Shown here piece after piece: positions 8,240 to 16,736 of a stretch of 64,000 nt of DNA. The position numbers and the translations under genes are program-made. This DNA is from Methanofollis sp. Its GTDB lineage: Archaea > Halobacteriota > Methanomicrobia > Methanomicrobiales > Methanofollaceae. The number at the start of each line of letters is the position of its first letter. The stretch's first letter is position 1. The stretch is taken from positions 1 to 64,000 of the forward strand of contig JAQVHG010000001.1 of the NCBI GenBank assembly GCA_028696365.1, read 5' to 3'. The notes beneath the pieces are model-generated. The model was given only the letters and a program-made list of their open reading frames with translations, had not been told where the DNA came from and did not search any database.

Positions 8240-8634
8240 AGGCCCTTTTCAACACCGGTCGGACTGTAGCGCAGGGGCAGGGACTGGAGGTGAAGGCGCG
8301 GCCTGAATATATGGAAGCGACCTCGATCTGCATGATGAACCCCGTGGACCTGATGGACCTCGACCTGGAGGAAGGGGAGCGGGTGCTCGTCCGCGGGCCT
8401 GCAGGTGAGGTGGTCCTCACCACGGTCCAGAACGAGGGGATCCCACGGGGGACGGTCTATGTCCCAATGGGACCGTATGCCAACGCTGTCGTGGATACAG
8501 AGACACATGCCACCGGGATGCCTGACTTCAAGTCCTGTATTGTGGACCTGGAACCGACCGACGACGAGGTAAAGAGCCAGACCGAACTGATGGAAGCGGT
8601 CGGCGGGCTCGCCTACAGAGGGGATGAAGAATGA
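8236..8634 (+). CDS. fwdD: Formylmethanofuran dehydrogenase subunit D
   Basis: The 132-residue protein is the small molybdopterin-dinucleotide-binding subunit that completes the pterin site of the tungsten enzyme. The order of strands, with DLEEGERVLVRGPAGEVVL near residues 43-61 and GTVYVPMGPYANAV near 72-86, is that of the C-terminal cofactor-binding domain of the DMSO reductase family, here a separate chain as usual for Fwd. The start is the ATG within GGGGAAGGCATG; an upstream in-frame reading lies within the polyferredoxin gene. It overlaps fwdB. Confidence 0.88.
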   Translation: MKALFNTGRTVAQGQGLEVKARPEYMEATSICMMNPVDLMDLDLEEGERVLVRGPAGEVVLTTVQNEGIPRGTVYVPMGPYANAVVDTETHATGMPDFKSCIVDLEPTDDEVKSQTELMEAVGGLAYRGDEE

Positions 8635-9926
8635 TCCACGAAGATATGATCTGCCCGTTCTGCGGGTGTCTCTGCGACGACCTTGTCATCGAGACCAAGG
8701 GGACCGAGGTGGTGCGGGTGGACAATGCCTGCACCCTTGGGAGCCACAAACTGATGAATGCCGGGAAGCACCGGCTCAAGGGTCCGATCATGCGGGACAG
8801 CGGGCAGTGGCGCGATGCAAGTTATGAAGAGGCGATCGAGTACGCCGCCGGGATCCTCCTGGATGCCGACCGCCCCCTGCTGTACGGCTGGTCGAGCACC
8901 CAGGGGGAGGCGCAGGGGACTGGTGTCTCAATGGCCGAACTCCTCGGCGGGGTGATCGACTCGACCACCTCGGTCTGTCATGGGCCTTCCATCCTGGCCA
9001 TCCAGGAGGTCGGCCACCCTGGCTGTACCCTGGGCCAGGTGAAGAACCGTGCCGACCTCATCGTCTACTGGGGGTGCAACCCGACCGAGGCACACCCGCG
9101 GCACATGAGCAGGTACACCACCTATGCCGACGGCTACTTCCTGGAGAACGCCTTCAGGGACAGGAAACTCATCCTCGTCGATGTCAGGAAGACCGAGACT
9201 GCAAGCATCGCCGATGAGTTCGTGCAGGTGAAGCCTGGCGGTGACTATGCGGTCCTCTCAGCGCTGCGGGCGATCGTGCGGGGACGCGAGGACGTCGTCC
9301 CGCCAACGGTGGCCGGGGTGACCAAGGAGCAGCTCCTCAGGGTCGCTGCGCTCTGCAAAGAGGCCAAGTTCGGCGCCCTCTTCTTCGGCGTCGGACTAAC
9401 GATGTCACCAGGGAAGTACAAGAATGTCAGGAACGCCATCGAACTGGTCGACGAACTGAACCGGCACACCAAGTTCACGCTGACCCCCCTGCGCGGGCAC
9501 TACAATGTCTATGGTTCCAACGAAGTCTTTACCTGGATGACCGGGTACCCGTACGCCGTCGACTTCTCCAGGCAGATCGCCTTCTACAACCCTGGCGAGA
9601 CGACGGCAGTGGACCTCATGGCCAGGAAAGAGTGTGATGCCGCCCTCATCGTGGCAAGTGATCCTGGAGCCCATTTCCCGAAGAAGTGCCTCGAACACCT
9701 GGCTTCGATCCCGACGGTGCTCATCGACCCGATGCACACCATGACCACCCCCCTGGTCAAGTGCCAGATCCCGACGGCGGTCACCGGGATGGACGCCCCG
9801 GGCACAGCCTACCGGATGGACGGGGTGCCGATCCATGTGAAGAAGTTCCTGGACCTGGGCTACCCGACCGACACCGAGATCATCGGCAAAATATTCGAGA
9901 AAGTCAAGGAGGTGAGACATCCATGA
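8631..9926 (+). CDS. fwdB: Formylmethanofuran dehydrogenase subunit B, cysteine form
   Basis: The 431-residue catalytic chain reduces CO2 to formate at a bis-pterin tungsten (or molybdenum) site. The N-terminal [4Fe-4S] ligands are seen in ICPFCGCLCDD and NACTLG (Cys8, 11, 15 and 34). The metal-binding residue lies in SVCHGPS at Cys116, close to Cys118 in the structure of the Methanothermobacter wolfei enzyme; some relatives have selenocysteine here. Formate then travels in a tunnel to FwdA. A cysteine form fits the tungsten isoenzyme, though the metal cannot be proved from sequence. Confidence 0.92.
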   Translation: MIHEDMICPFCGCLCDDLVIETKGTEVVRVDNACTLGSHKLMNAGKHRLKGPIMRDSGQWRDASYEEAIEYAAGILLDADRPLLYGWSSTQGEAQGTGVSMAELLGGVIDSTTSVCHGPSILAIQEVGHPGCTLGQVKNRADLIVYWGCNPTEAHPRHMSRYTTYADGYFLENAFRDRKLILVDVRKTETASIADEFVQVKPGGDYAVLSALRAIVRGREDVVPPTVAGVTKEQLLRVAALCKEAKFGALFFGVGLTMSPGKYKNVRNAIELVDELNRHTKFTLTPLRGHYNVYGSNEVFTWMTGYPYAVDFSRQIAFYNPGETTAVDLMARKECDAALIVASDPGAHFPKKCLEHLASIPTVLIDPMHTMTTPLVKCQIPTAVTGMDAPGTAYRMDGVPIHVKKFLDLGYPTDTEIIGKIFEKVKEVRHP

Positions 9927-11623
9927 GTGAGTTACTGGTCAAAAATGCCTATGTCATCGACCCAATCAACCATATCGACGGCGAAGTGATGGACATCGCC
10001 GTGAAGGACGGGTATATCGTCGAGGACGTCGGCCCGAAGGCGACGGTGCTCGACGCCGAGGGCTGCCTCACCCTGCCCGGCGGGGTGGATTCCCACACCC
10101 ATGTCTGCGGGACCAAGGTGAACTTCGGGCGCTACATGAGCCCTGAGGACATGCGGGCCGGGCGGGAGGTGCGCCGAGGGGTGAAGCACGCCACTTCCGG
10201 CTATTCGGTCCCGACGACGTACGCCAACTCGTACCGCTATGCCCTCATGGGCTATACCACCCTTCTCGAAGGGGCGATGGCGCCCCTCGAGGCCCGTCAC
10301 ACCCACGAGGAGTTCTCGGCCACGCCTCTCCAGGACATGATGGCCAACACTCTCTTCGATGGGAATTGGGCGGTGATGAAGGCGGTGGCCGAGGGTGACA
10401 TCGAGCGGGTGGCCGCGATCGTCGGGTGGACGCTCTCGGCGGTGAAGGGGTTCGGGATCAAACTGACCAACCCTGGCGGGACCGAGGCCTGGGGCTACGG
10501 CAAGGACATCAGTTGTATCAAGGACGAGGTCCCGCATTTCGGGGTGACGCCGGCCGAGATCATCGAGGCGATGATCCAGGCCTGTGAGATGCTCAGGCTC
10601 CCCCACTCTGTCCATCTTCACTGCAACAACCTGGGTACGCCAGGTAACTATGCCTGCACGATCGGGACCTTCAACCTGGTCCCAGACCTCAACAAAACGC
10701 GGCAGAGTCTCTATGCCACCCATGTCCAGTTCCACAGTTACGGCGGGTCTGACTGGAAGACCTTCTGCTCGAAGGCCGAACCGGTGGCCTACACCGTGAA
10801 CAACCTCCCCCAGATCGTCATCGACATGGGGCAGGTGATGTTTGGCAAGACCACCACGATGACCGCAGACGGCCCGATGGAGTTCAACCTCTACCGTCTC
10901 CACCACAACAAGTGGTCCAACCATGACGTGGAACTGGAGACCGGGTCAGGGATCATCCCGGTGCTGTACAGGAAGAAGAACCTGGTCAACTCGATCATGT
11001 GGTCGATCGGGCTCGAACTGGCCCTGCTCGTGAAAGACCCCTGGCGGTGTCTGCTCACGACCGACAACCCGAATGGTGCGCCGTTCGTGAAGTACCCCGA
11101 GATCATCGCCCTCCTGATGAGCAAGAAGTACCGGGACGCCGAGTTTGCGACGGTGAACCGCAGGACCGAGTCCAGGGTCATCCTCCCGGCGCTGGAGCGC
11201 GAGATGGACTGGAACGAAATCGCGGTGATGACACGGGCTGGGCAGGCAAAGGCCCTTGGGATCACCGGGATCGGGAAGGGTCACCTGGGTATCGGGGCCG
11301 AGGCCGACATTGCGGTCTATCCACTGAAGGTCGGCGAGATCGACCCGGCACAGGAGTACCAGAAGATCATCGACGGGTTCTCAAAGACCCGGTGGACTGT
11401 CAAGCGGGGCCGCCCAGTGGCGCGGGACGGCGAGATCCTGGTCCATGGCGAGAACACGACCATCTGGGTCGACCCAAAGATCAGTCCAGAGCATGATATG
11501 AGCCATGACCCTGAGTTCACCGAGATGTTCAACCACTGGTATTCGGTGCGGATGAGCAACTACCCGGTCCAGGACGAGTATCTCAAACGGAATCTGCGGA
11601 TTGAGACGGAGGCGACGATATGA
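9923..11623 (+). CDS. fwdA: Formylmethanofuran dehydrogenase subunit A
   Basis: The 566-residue protein is an amidohydrolase-fold subunit that condenses formate with methanofuran at a binuclear metal site. The HxH motif is in VDSHTHVCG near residue 55, further histidines lie in HSVHLHCNNLG near 230-240, and an Asp follows in LLTTDNPNG near 378-386. These match dihydroorotase-like enzymes and the known structure. A longer in-frame reading begins at 9686 within fwdB; the true start is ATG 9923, overlapping the fwdB stop and preceded by AAGGAGGTGAGA. Length matches the family. Confidence 0.93.
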   Translation: MSELLVKNAYVIDPINHIDGEVMDIAVKDGYIVEDVGPKATVLDAEGCLTLPGGVDSHTHVCGTKVNFGRYMSPEDMRAGREVRRGVKHATSGYSVPTTYANSYRYALMGYTTLLEGAMAPLEARHTHEEFSATPLQDMMANTLFDGNWAVMKAVAEGDIERVAAIVGWTLSAVKGFGIKLTNPGGTEAWGYGKDISCIKDEVPHFGVTPAEIIEAMIQACEMLRLPHSVHLHCNNLGTPGNYACTIGTFNLVPDLNKTRQSLYATHVQFHSYGGSDWKTFCSKAEPVAYTVNNLPQIVIDMGQVMFGKTTTMTADGPMEFNLYRLHHNKWSNHDVELETGSGIIPVLYRKKNLVNSIMWSIGLELALLVKDPWRCLLTTDNPNGAPFVKYPEIIALLMSKKYRDAEFATVNRRTESRVILPALEREMDWNEIAVMTRAGQAKALGITGIGKGHLGIGAEADIAVYPLKVGEIDPAQEYQKIIDGFSKTRWTVKRGRPVARDGEILVHGENTTIWVDPKISPEHDMSHDPEFTEMFNHWYSVRMSNYPVQDEYLKRNLRIETEATI

Positions 11624-12396
11624 TGCGGATTGTGCTGACGATGAAGGAGCGCACAAACCCGCACATCCCTATCGAGGCCGAGAAGATTAACCCCGCCTTC
11701 CTGATGTGGGGGACCGACGACCTCACGGTCTGGGAGGGGAACAAGGAGCGCCGTCTCGACGAGATCTTCGAGGTCGAGGTAGAGGGGACGGCCACTTCGG
11801 TCAACGAGGTCGAGGTGGTGCTCCGCGGCGATACCTCAAGGGTGAAGAGGATCGGCGAGTATATGGACGGAGGGCGGATCACCGTCGAAGGCAATGTCGG
11901 GATGCACTGCGGGAATTTCATGGCCGCGGGCACCATCGAGGTGATGGGAGATGCCGGCGGGTGGTTCGCGCGAGAGATGCAGGGCGGCGCGATCATCTGC
12001 CACGGCGATGTGGGTCATTACTGCGCTGCAGGATACCGGGGCGAGAAGAAAGGGATGAGAGGCGGGAAGGTGGAAGTCTTCGGGAATGCCGGAGACTTCA
12101 CGGCCGAGCATCTCTTCGGTGGCGAGGTGGTCGTCCACGGCAACTGCGGTGATATGCCTGGTGTCGATATGCAGGGGGGGTATCTCACCATCCATGGCGA
12201 CTGTTCGCGTCCTTGCGGGAACATGACCAAAGGAAAGTGCACGGTGCTTGGGTGTGTCTCAGAGATGCCCCCGACGTTCAAGAAAGAGGGAGAGGTCGAA
12301 GGGCCTGACGGTCTCCCACTCACTCATTTCACCGGAGATGTGGCCAACCGAGGAAAAGGAAATCTTTTGGTCAGGCACTATCAATATCTGGAGTGA
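11620..12396 (+). CDS. fwdC: Formylmethanofuran dehydrogenase subunit C
   Basis: The 258-residue protein is a right-handed beta-helix built from repeated Gly-rich turns (GxMGDAGGW, VHGNCGDMPG, IHGDCSRPCG) related to the C-terminal domain of glutamate synthase. In the complex it forms the scaffold between FwdA and FwdB. The ribosome site GGAGGCGACGAT precedes the start. Its TGA stop overlaps the ATG of the following zinc-ribbon gene. Confidence 0.92.
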   Translation: MMRIVLTMKERTNPHIPIEAEKINPAFLMWGTDDLTVWEGNKERRLDEIFEVEVEGTATSVNEVEVVLRGDTSRVKRIGEYMDGGRITVEGNVGMHCGNFMAAGTIEVMGDAGGWFAREMQGGAIICHGDVGHYCAAGYRGEKKGMRGGKVEVFGNAGDFTAEHLFGGEVVVHGNCGDMPGVDMQGGYLTIHGDCSRPCGNMTKGKCTVLGCVSEMPPTFKKEGEVEGPDGLPLTHFTGDVANRGKGNLLVRHYQYLE

Positions 12397-12545
12397 TGAT
12401 TCGGCACGAATGCGGGTATGAGGCGCCGGTCTTCTGCCGGCGCTGCGGCCGCCCCCTTGAATATTCTGAACGTCGTGGAGTTTATTGTCCAAACTGTGGC
12501 AGACAGGTGACGATGATCTGTCCAAAGTGCGGAAAGCGCTGGTGA
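12396..12545 (+). CDS. 49-residue double zinc-ribbon protein at end of fwd operon
   Basis: The ATG overlaps the fwdC stop (TGATG), and an open frame of 49 codons ends in TGA at 12543. The product has four short cysteine motifs: HECGY (Cys6), CRRC (Cys14, Cys17), CPNC (Cys31, Cys34) and CPKC (Cys42, Cys45), the pattern of two adjoining zinc ribbons. Arginine and lysine are frequent. Cysteine spacing and coupling to fwdC argue for a real gene although it is short. The function is unknown; a structural or assembly role with the dehydrogenase, or a nucleic-acid-binding role, are both possible. Confidence 0.75.
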   Translation: MIRHECGYEAPVFCRRCGRPLEYSERRGVYCPNCGRQVTMICPKCGKRW

Positions 12546-12609
12546 AGGAAGGGGGTCGGCGGTCGGGAGAGACCGGGTGCAGGTGAGATGGATCCGATTT
12601 TTCTCTTGA

Positions 12610-12634
12610 AGAACCTATTTTTTTGGAATTTTTT
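12610..12634 (+). terminator. T-rich terminator after the eha-fwd run
   Basis: Two T runs (seven at 12618-12624 and six at 12629-12634) follow the last gene of the operon, directly before a family A repeat. Archaeal termination at oligo-T is well established; no strong stem is needed. Confidence 0.55.
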
Positions 12635-12863
12635 GGCTTTGTAGAAATCCTCTTAATGCATCTCTCTGGCGGGGGGCGTGCTGCCCCCCAAACCCCTCTC
12701 GGCACGATAAGTCGAGGGGGGCAGCACTCTCATCACAGTTGCCCATGATGCCTTCCCGACCATATCTTCATCCCGGGGGTCCGGGGGCAGAGCCCCAGGC
12801 AAGAGATTATAGGAAAGCGGGAGAGTCGCGCTCACACCAAGAATTAACAGTTTCTACAGAGCC
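12635..12863 (-). repeat. Family A repeat, full copy
   Basis: A 229-bp copy in reverse orientation, with both ends (GGCTTTGTAGAAATCC and TTTCTACAGAGCC) and the GC-rich internal inverted repeats. The flanks show no clear direct repeat. Confidence 0.85.
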
Positions 12864-13087
12864 GAATATATGCCATGATAATTGCTCAGAGCTGCGTTTC
12901 AGAAGGTAGACGGATCCCGATCCTCGCGACAGTGCAACAGAGAATGTCCTGTTCAACCGCCGCTCCTCGGCTATCTTCGTCTATGGGGGGTTCCTGGGGC
13001 GGAGCCCCCAGAACCCACGGTATGAAGATTGGGCTGGGAAGGCAGAGCTCCTGAGCACTCATTGGGCGTTTTTTTATCTCTGAGGTC

Positions 13088-13172
13088 ATTCCAAAACTCT
13101 CTAGGGTTGAAGTTCTCCTCGAGCTGAAGTGCTTCCTTCCAGAAATTCTAAACGCTCTCCTCCACCGGGGGG
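13088..13172 (+). repeat. Family B repeat, unit 1
   Basis: This unit reads CCAAAACTCTCTAGGG, then CTCCTCGAGCTGAAG and GTGCTTCCTTCCAGAAATTC. Its best matches in the window are 13301-13395 and, reversed, 33514-33580. Confidence 0.6.
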
Positions 13173-13300
13173 CTTACCGCCCCTGGCCAAAGATGTGGGA
13201 AGGCGGGGGAGTCACGCTCACACCAAGAATTGACAAGAGTTTCTACAGAGCCGATCTTCTTGCACGCTGAGGTGCCGTCCAGAGCAATGTTCATCCAGAG

Positions 13301-13395
13301 CATATCCCAGAACTCTCAGAGGCTTGAATATCCCCTCGAACCGAGGTGCTTCCTTCCAGAAATTCAGAACCCTATTCTTCACCTGGGGGCGGGCC
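13301..13395 (+). repeat. Family B repeat, unit 2
   Basis: This unit has the same order of motifs as unit 1 (CCCAGAACTCTC, CCCCTCGAACCGAGGTG, CTTCCTTCCAGAAATTC) and is followed by a CTGGGGGCGGG run. Confidence 0.6.
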
Positions 13396-13846
13396 GCTCC
13401 CTAACCCTCGCTGATGAAGATTAAGCAGAGGCCCGCATCCTGTCATCCTGTCCCCATGGTCTTCTCTCTGCCTTCCTGTCCCTATTGCCATCACAGCGCC
13501 ACCGACGCAAGCGTTGTGGTGTCGGAAGGCAATGGGTGGATGCATGGGTGCGCAACGAAGAGGTGAGACTTTCCCCACCTTCATTCATTGCCATCTTTCT
13601 GGAAGGCGAAGGGTAGAAGAGTTAATTTTGGGATGCCCTCCCAGTATGTGTGATCTTCAGGTTCATGTCTGATTCTCCAGACTCGGCACCGCGAAAAATC
13701 ATGTCATCCGGACTGTGGGGCGCGTGAGAGGATGGCCTCCTGGAGCAGGCACGTAAAACAGTGGCGAGCGAGACTCATGCAGCATGCCTGAGACATGCCG
13801 TGTGCGTCGTGAATGATTCAGGAAACTGTTCAGACCTTCGACGCTC

Positions 13847-14119
13847 TCAGTCAATCCGGTTCCTGACCCAACGAGCATACTCCGAACGAATTTTTTTCTT
13901 CTCTGCGGCGTCGAGATCTTCCCTGCATGTTTCTTCGAGATAGTCCTGGAGTTGGCAGACGACTCTTTCCGCGTCCTGGTGATCAATGACTTCGAGATAC
14001 ACAGGTGCGCGCGTGGCGTCTATCACCTCGCCGCAGACATGACAGAGCTTCCAGTGCTGGTACGGATCGACATAGGTAAAGGTGAAGCACCCCGGACAGC
14101 GGATGACGCGGTACATCAT
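13847..14119 (-). CDS. Small zinc-ribbon protein, DUF1922-like
   Basis: The product is 90 residues from the first of two adjacent ATG codons (MMYRVIRCPGC). Two CxxC pairs, CPGC and CHVC, about 22 residues apart, form a rubredoxin-like zinc knuckle, and the rest is a charged helical tail (EETCREDLDAAEKKKIRSEYARW). This matches the DUF1922 family of short methanogen proteins, whose function is not known. A longer reading to 14251 would add a low-complexity Arg-rich part and is not favoured. No obvious ribosome site is seen. The gene is last in a possible three-gene minus-strand group. Confidence 0.75.
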   Translation of the reverse strand: MMYRVIRCPGCFTFTYVDPYQHWKLCHVCGEVIDATRAPVYLEVIDHQDAERVVCQLQDYLEETCREDLDAAEKKKIRSEYARWVRNRID

Positions 14120-14196
14120 CCGGAGATGGGGGTTGCTTGGTGAAAAAGATTCCTCTCTGTATCGATAAAAAGAAGAAGGGGCGTGCAGTGCCCCGG

Positions 14197-14478
14197 TCAC
14201 CAGCGCCAGCCGCGACCTCGGCCGCCGCCAAATCCGCGGCCGCGGCCGCACCCGCGTGGAAGTCCACCGCGCCCAAGGCCGTAGACGGCACCCTGTGGGT
14301 AACCCCCACGAACGGGGCCGTAATAGGCAGCACTCTGTTGAGGCTGTGCGGGTTGTGCTGGTGCTGCGTTTTCGTCAGTCTCTGCAGTGGGTGTGGGAGC
14401 GACCGGCCTGCACCGGCCAAGTCCCCATCCGGTCAGTGGTCCTCGTCCAAGAGGACCTGTTCCATCCATTCCTGGCAT
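14197..14478 (-). CDS. DUF5320-like Gly/Pro-rich small protein
   Basis: The 93-residue product begins MPGMDGTGPLGRGPLTGWGLGRC, the hallmark of DUF5320 proteins. A Pro/Ala/Gln-rich middle follows, then a Gly/Arg-rich tail (GCGRGRGFGGGRGRGWRW). Such proteins often lie near genes related to NifX/NifB-type metal cofactor proteins; none is recognised here. An ATG five codons upstream (14493) is an alternative start. The tail may bind RNA or metal, but that is a guess. Confidence 0.75.
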   Translation of the reverse strand: MPGMDGTGPLGRGPLTGWGLGRCRPVAPTPTAETDENAAPAQPAQPQQSAAYYGPVRGGYPQGAVYGLGRGGLPRGCGRGRGFGGGRGRGWRW

Positions 14479-14569
14479 ACAATTAGTACTCATATGCGCA
14501 TTAATAGATAAATGGTGGGGATCAGGCAATCGTCCCTCACCCCTAGAAAAAATGAATACGCCAGCCCTT

Positions 14570-14749
14570 TTACCAGTGCCAGTGCCAGCGTCCTTCCTGC
14601 TTCTTGGTTTCAGTCCTGATAATGACCTCCATCGTGGCCGGGACCGCCGCTCCTTTGGTAGCCTCACCGGTGCCTGTCTTCACCGGGGGTCCAAACTTCC
14701 GCTGGGCAAGTTCCTCTTTCCCAAGTTTCCCGATGCTATACCATGTCAT
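14570..14749 (-). CDS. Unrecognised 59-residue basic protein
   Basis: This short gene has an excellent ribosome site (GGAGGTGTCGAG directly before ATG at 14749). The product begins MTWYSIGKLGKEELAQRKFG and ends GRWHWHW. It is rich in Lys, Gly and Thr, with no membrane helix, and has one hydrophobic strand-like segment (ATMEVIIRTET). I do not recognise the family. The ribosome site and codon use like the neighbours argue for a real gene, perhaps co-transcribed with the two genes downstream. Confidence 0.65.
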   Translation of the reverse strand: MTWYSIGKLGKEELAQRKFGPPVKTGTGEATKGAAVPATMEVIIRTETKKQEGRWHWHW

Positions 14750-15751
14750 CTCGACACCTCCGCGGACACCCCTCCCTGGCCGCCCGCACACTCCCCAATC
14801 TTCGACACACCTATATCAAACCCATGTACCCTGCGGTGGTGCATCTATTATCCTGGTTGGGGAGTATTGGAGATGGGTTAAGAGCACACCTCAGGCATAC
14901 TGTATGAGGGTATCCCAGAACTCTCTGATCCTCCTCCCCAGAGACGATAGTAATAGATGAAGTCATCCCAAAACTCTCCAGTCCTCCCCCTTCGGAATAG
15001 ATCACGAAGGATGATAGTTGAGAGGTCCTCACCTCTTTGTAGTGCAACCATGCATCCATCGCCTCCCCTTACGCTCCTGCCGGGGGAGCTGCCCCCGGCG
15101 AGAAGATGGAGGAAGGTGGAGGAAGGCGGTTGAATCGCGTTCGCACCGAGAATTGGCGAGGGGTTCTACAAGGCCAGAAACTCTTACTTTTTCTTGGTTT
15201 GAGTATGATTCAACCACCTACCCCCACGTTAAGAGCACGATGAGGACAGGAAGGCACAATCGATGAATCTAAAGAGAGATTTACCGTCCACCACCTCTCG
15301 CTCGTGCGGGGGACCAGAGAGTGGCAAGTCTCCCCCAGAGATGGTTGTCTGGAGGAATTCTACAAAGCCGATTTCCCAGGGTCTGTAGAAATCCTCACCT
15401 ATTCCAGACACAGTTGTGAAACAATCACCTTCCATCAGATAACTGTCCATATAAATTCCACACGGCCATTTCCTAAGTTTTGTTTTTGAACTCGATCGTT
15501 TTCTGGAATGAAGATCGAGGCATGGCATAAGAAAAGACAGAGGAGGGAGAGCGGTTCAGGGACCACTTACTCATGATCCCTCCTCGTGAAGAGGAGAATG
15601 GACAGCCATCAGTCAGTCAGACAATCTCCATCGCGCCCACACTTGATCCCTTGCTCTGCCATCCCTTCTTTACCACTGTACCAGAAGGGAAAGAAAAGAA
15701 GCAGGAGGTAACGAGAGCGTGCGATCCCGCATCTTGCTCTATACTATTGCC
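14750..15751. other. Intergenic, repeat fragments
   Basis: No gene is supported. Contents are the motif TATCCCAGAACTCTC at 14908 and TCATCCCAAAACTCTCC at 14964 (both shared with family B), a partial family A copy in reverse orientation at 15062-15172 with an intact hairpin GCCGGGGGAGCTGCCCCCGGC, and a lone family A end (GTCTGTAGAAATCCTCACC) near 15381. The rest, up to the panE stop, shows nothing recognisable. Confidence 0.6.
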
Positions 15752-16693
15752 CTACTCCCTGCCATTTGCTTCCTTGAACCTGATGAGGTTGGTGATGCAC
15801 CGGTTGTATGGGGTCGGAACCCCGAGTACCTCCCCCTGGTCGGCGATATAACCGTTGAGGAGGTCGATCTCGGTCCGCCGCCCAGTTTGTATGTCATAGT
15901 ACATCGAGGGATAAGCGGTGGCGAAGTCGGGAACCTGCACCGAGAAGAGGTGGTCGAGGTAGGTTTCAGCAGTCGGCCAGGCCGTCCTGACGCCTTTTGC
16001 CTCCATCACCATGAAGGCCTCGCGGACGATCTCTCTGATCACCTGCTGCAGGCGGGAGTCTGCCACTTTCCCTACCGGGACCGAGAGGAGGGCACAGATC
16101 GGATTTATCGAGAGGTTCAGGAGGGATTTCGTCCATTTTGCCGACCTGATATCTGTACTGGCCTCGACGAGAACCCCGGCCGACCTGACCATCTCCACGA
16201 GACAGCCGACCATCTCCACGTTAGGGCCTGACCAGTGGCCAAAGATCATCGGGCTGCTCTGGCTCTTCACCCTCACATGCCCATCGCCAACCACTGAGAA
16301 GTTGGTGGTGACCGTACCGCCGATGACGTTTCTAGCATATTCAGCGATGACCTCCTCGTTGCCGATCCCGTTCTGGAGACTCGCAACAGTTCTCCCCTTG
16401 AGGAGGTCGGCGTACTCCTCACAGACTGCCCTGGTGTCAAATCCCTTTGCAGTGATGATGACGAGATCAGGTGCCGGCAGGCCTTTCTCAGGACCGGTGA
16501 TGCAGGCGATCTCTCTGACGGTGCAGTCCCCCCAGACTCCTTCCATCACAAGGCCGTCCCGGGCGATCGCTGCGGCATGGCGCGGCCTGCATGCCACCGT
16601 GACACGGGCGACCCCGGCAAGTGCCCCTGCAAGGGAGAGGCCCACTCCCCCTGCACCAAGGATCAGGACATCGGGTCGATTTGCCTCTGTCAT
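15752..16693 (-). CDS. panE: Ketopantoate reductase family protein
   Basis: The 313-residue protein is an NADPH-dependent 2-dehydropantoate 2-reductase, which makes pantoate for coenzyme A. The Rossmann motif is VLILGAGGVGLSLAG near residues 9-23. TAKGFDT near residues 80-86 matches the conserved Thr-Lys segment, and KWTKSLLNLSINPICALL near 186-203 carries the active-site Lys and Asn. YDIQTGRRTEIDLLNGYI near 264-281 is the family's C-terminal signature. Archaeal CoA synthesis uses this route. A membrane protein gene lies 43 bp upstream on the same strand. Confidence 0.88.
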   Translation of the reverse strand: MTEANRPDVLILGAGGVGLSLAGALAGVARVTVACRPRHAAAIARDGLVMEGVWGDCTVREIACITGPEKGLPAPDLVIITAKGFDTRAVCEEYADLLKGRTVASLQNGIGNEEVIAEYARNVIGGTVTTNFSVVGDGHVRVKSQSSPMIFGHWSGPNVEMVGCLVEMVRSAGVLVEASTDIRSAKWTKSLLNLSINPICALLSVPVGKVADSRLQQVIREIVREAFMVMEAKGVRTAWPTAETYLDHLFSVQVPDFATAYPSMYYDIQTGRRTEIDLLNGYIADQGEVLGVPTPYNRCITNLIRFKEANGRE

Positions 16694-16736
16694 AACTCTG
16701 CTGATCTTGGATGCAGAGGAGGATAACGGTATCCCG

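Larger units (their letters stand above)
12864..13846. other. Intergenic, decayed repeats only
   Basis: No gene is supported here. There are family A fragments at about 12958-13055 and 13149-13252 (the latter ends in TTTCTACAGAGCC), two family B units (listed separately) and a piece of family C near 12930. Nothing recognisable lies between 13450 and 13846 except a short sequence (ATGGGTGCGCAACGAAGAG near 13542) that recurs in altered form near 49390. Confidence 0.6.

Noticed and set aside
9686..9922. N-terminal extension of FwdA
   Set aside because: It lies within fwdB in another frame. ATG 9923 has a good ribosome site and gives the normal length.
12635..12863. CRISPR array made of the frequent repeats
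   Set aside because: Copies are about 230 bp, in both orientations, and dispersed without regular spacers. They are mobile-type repeats, not CRISPR.
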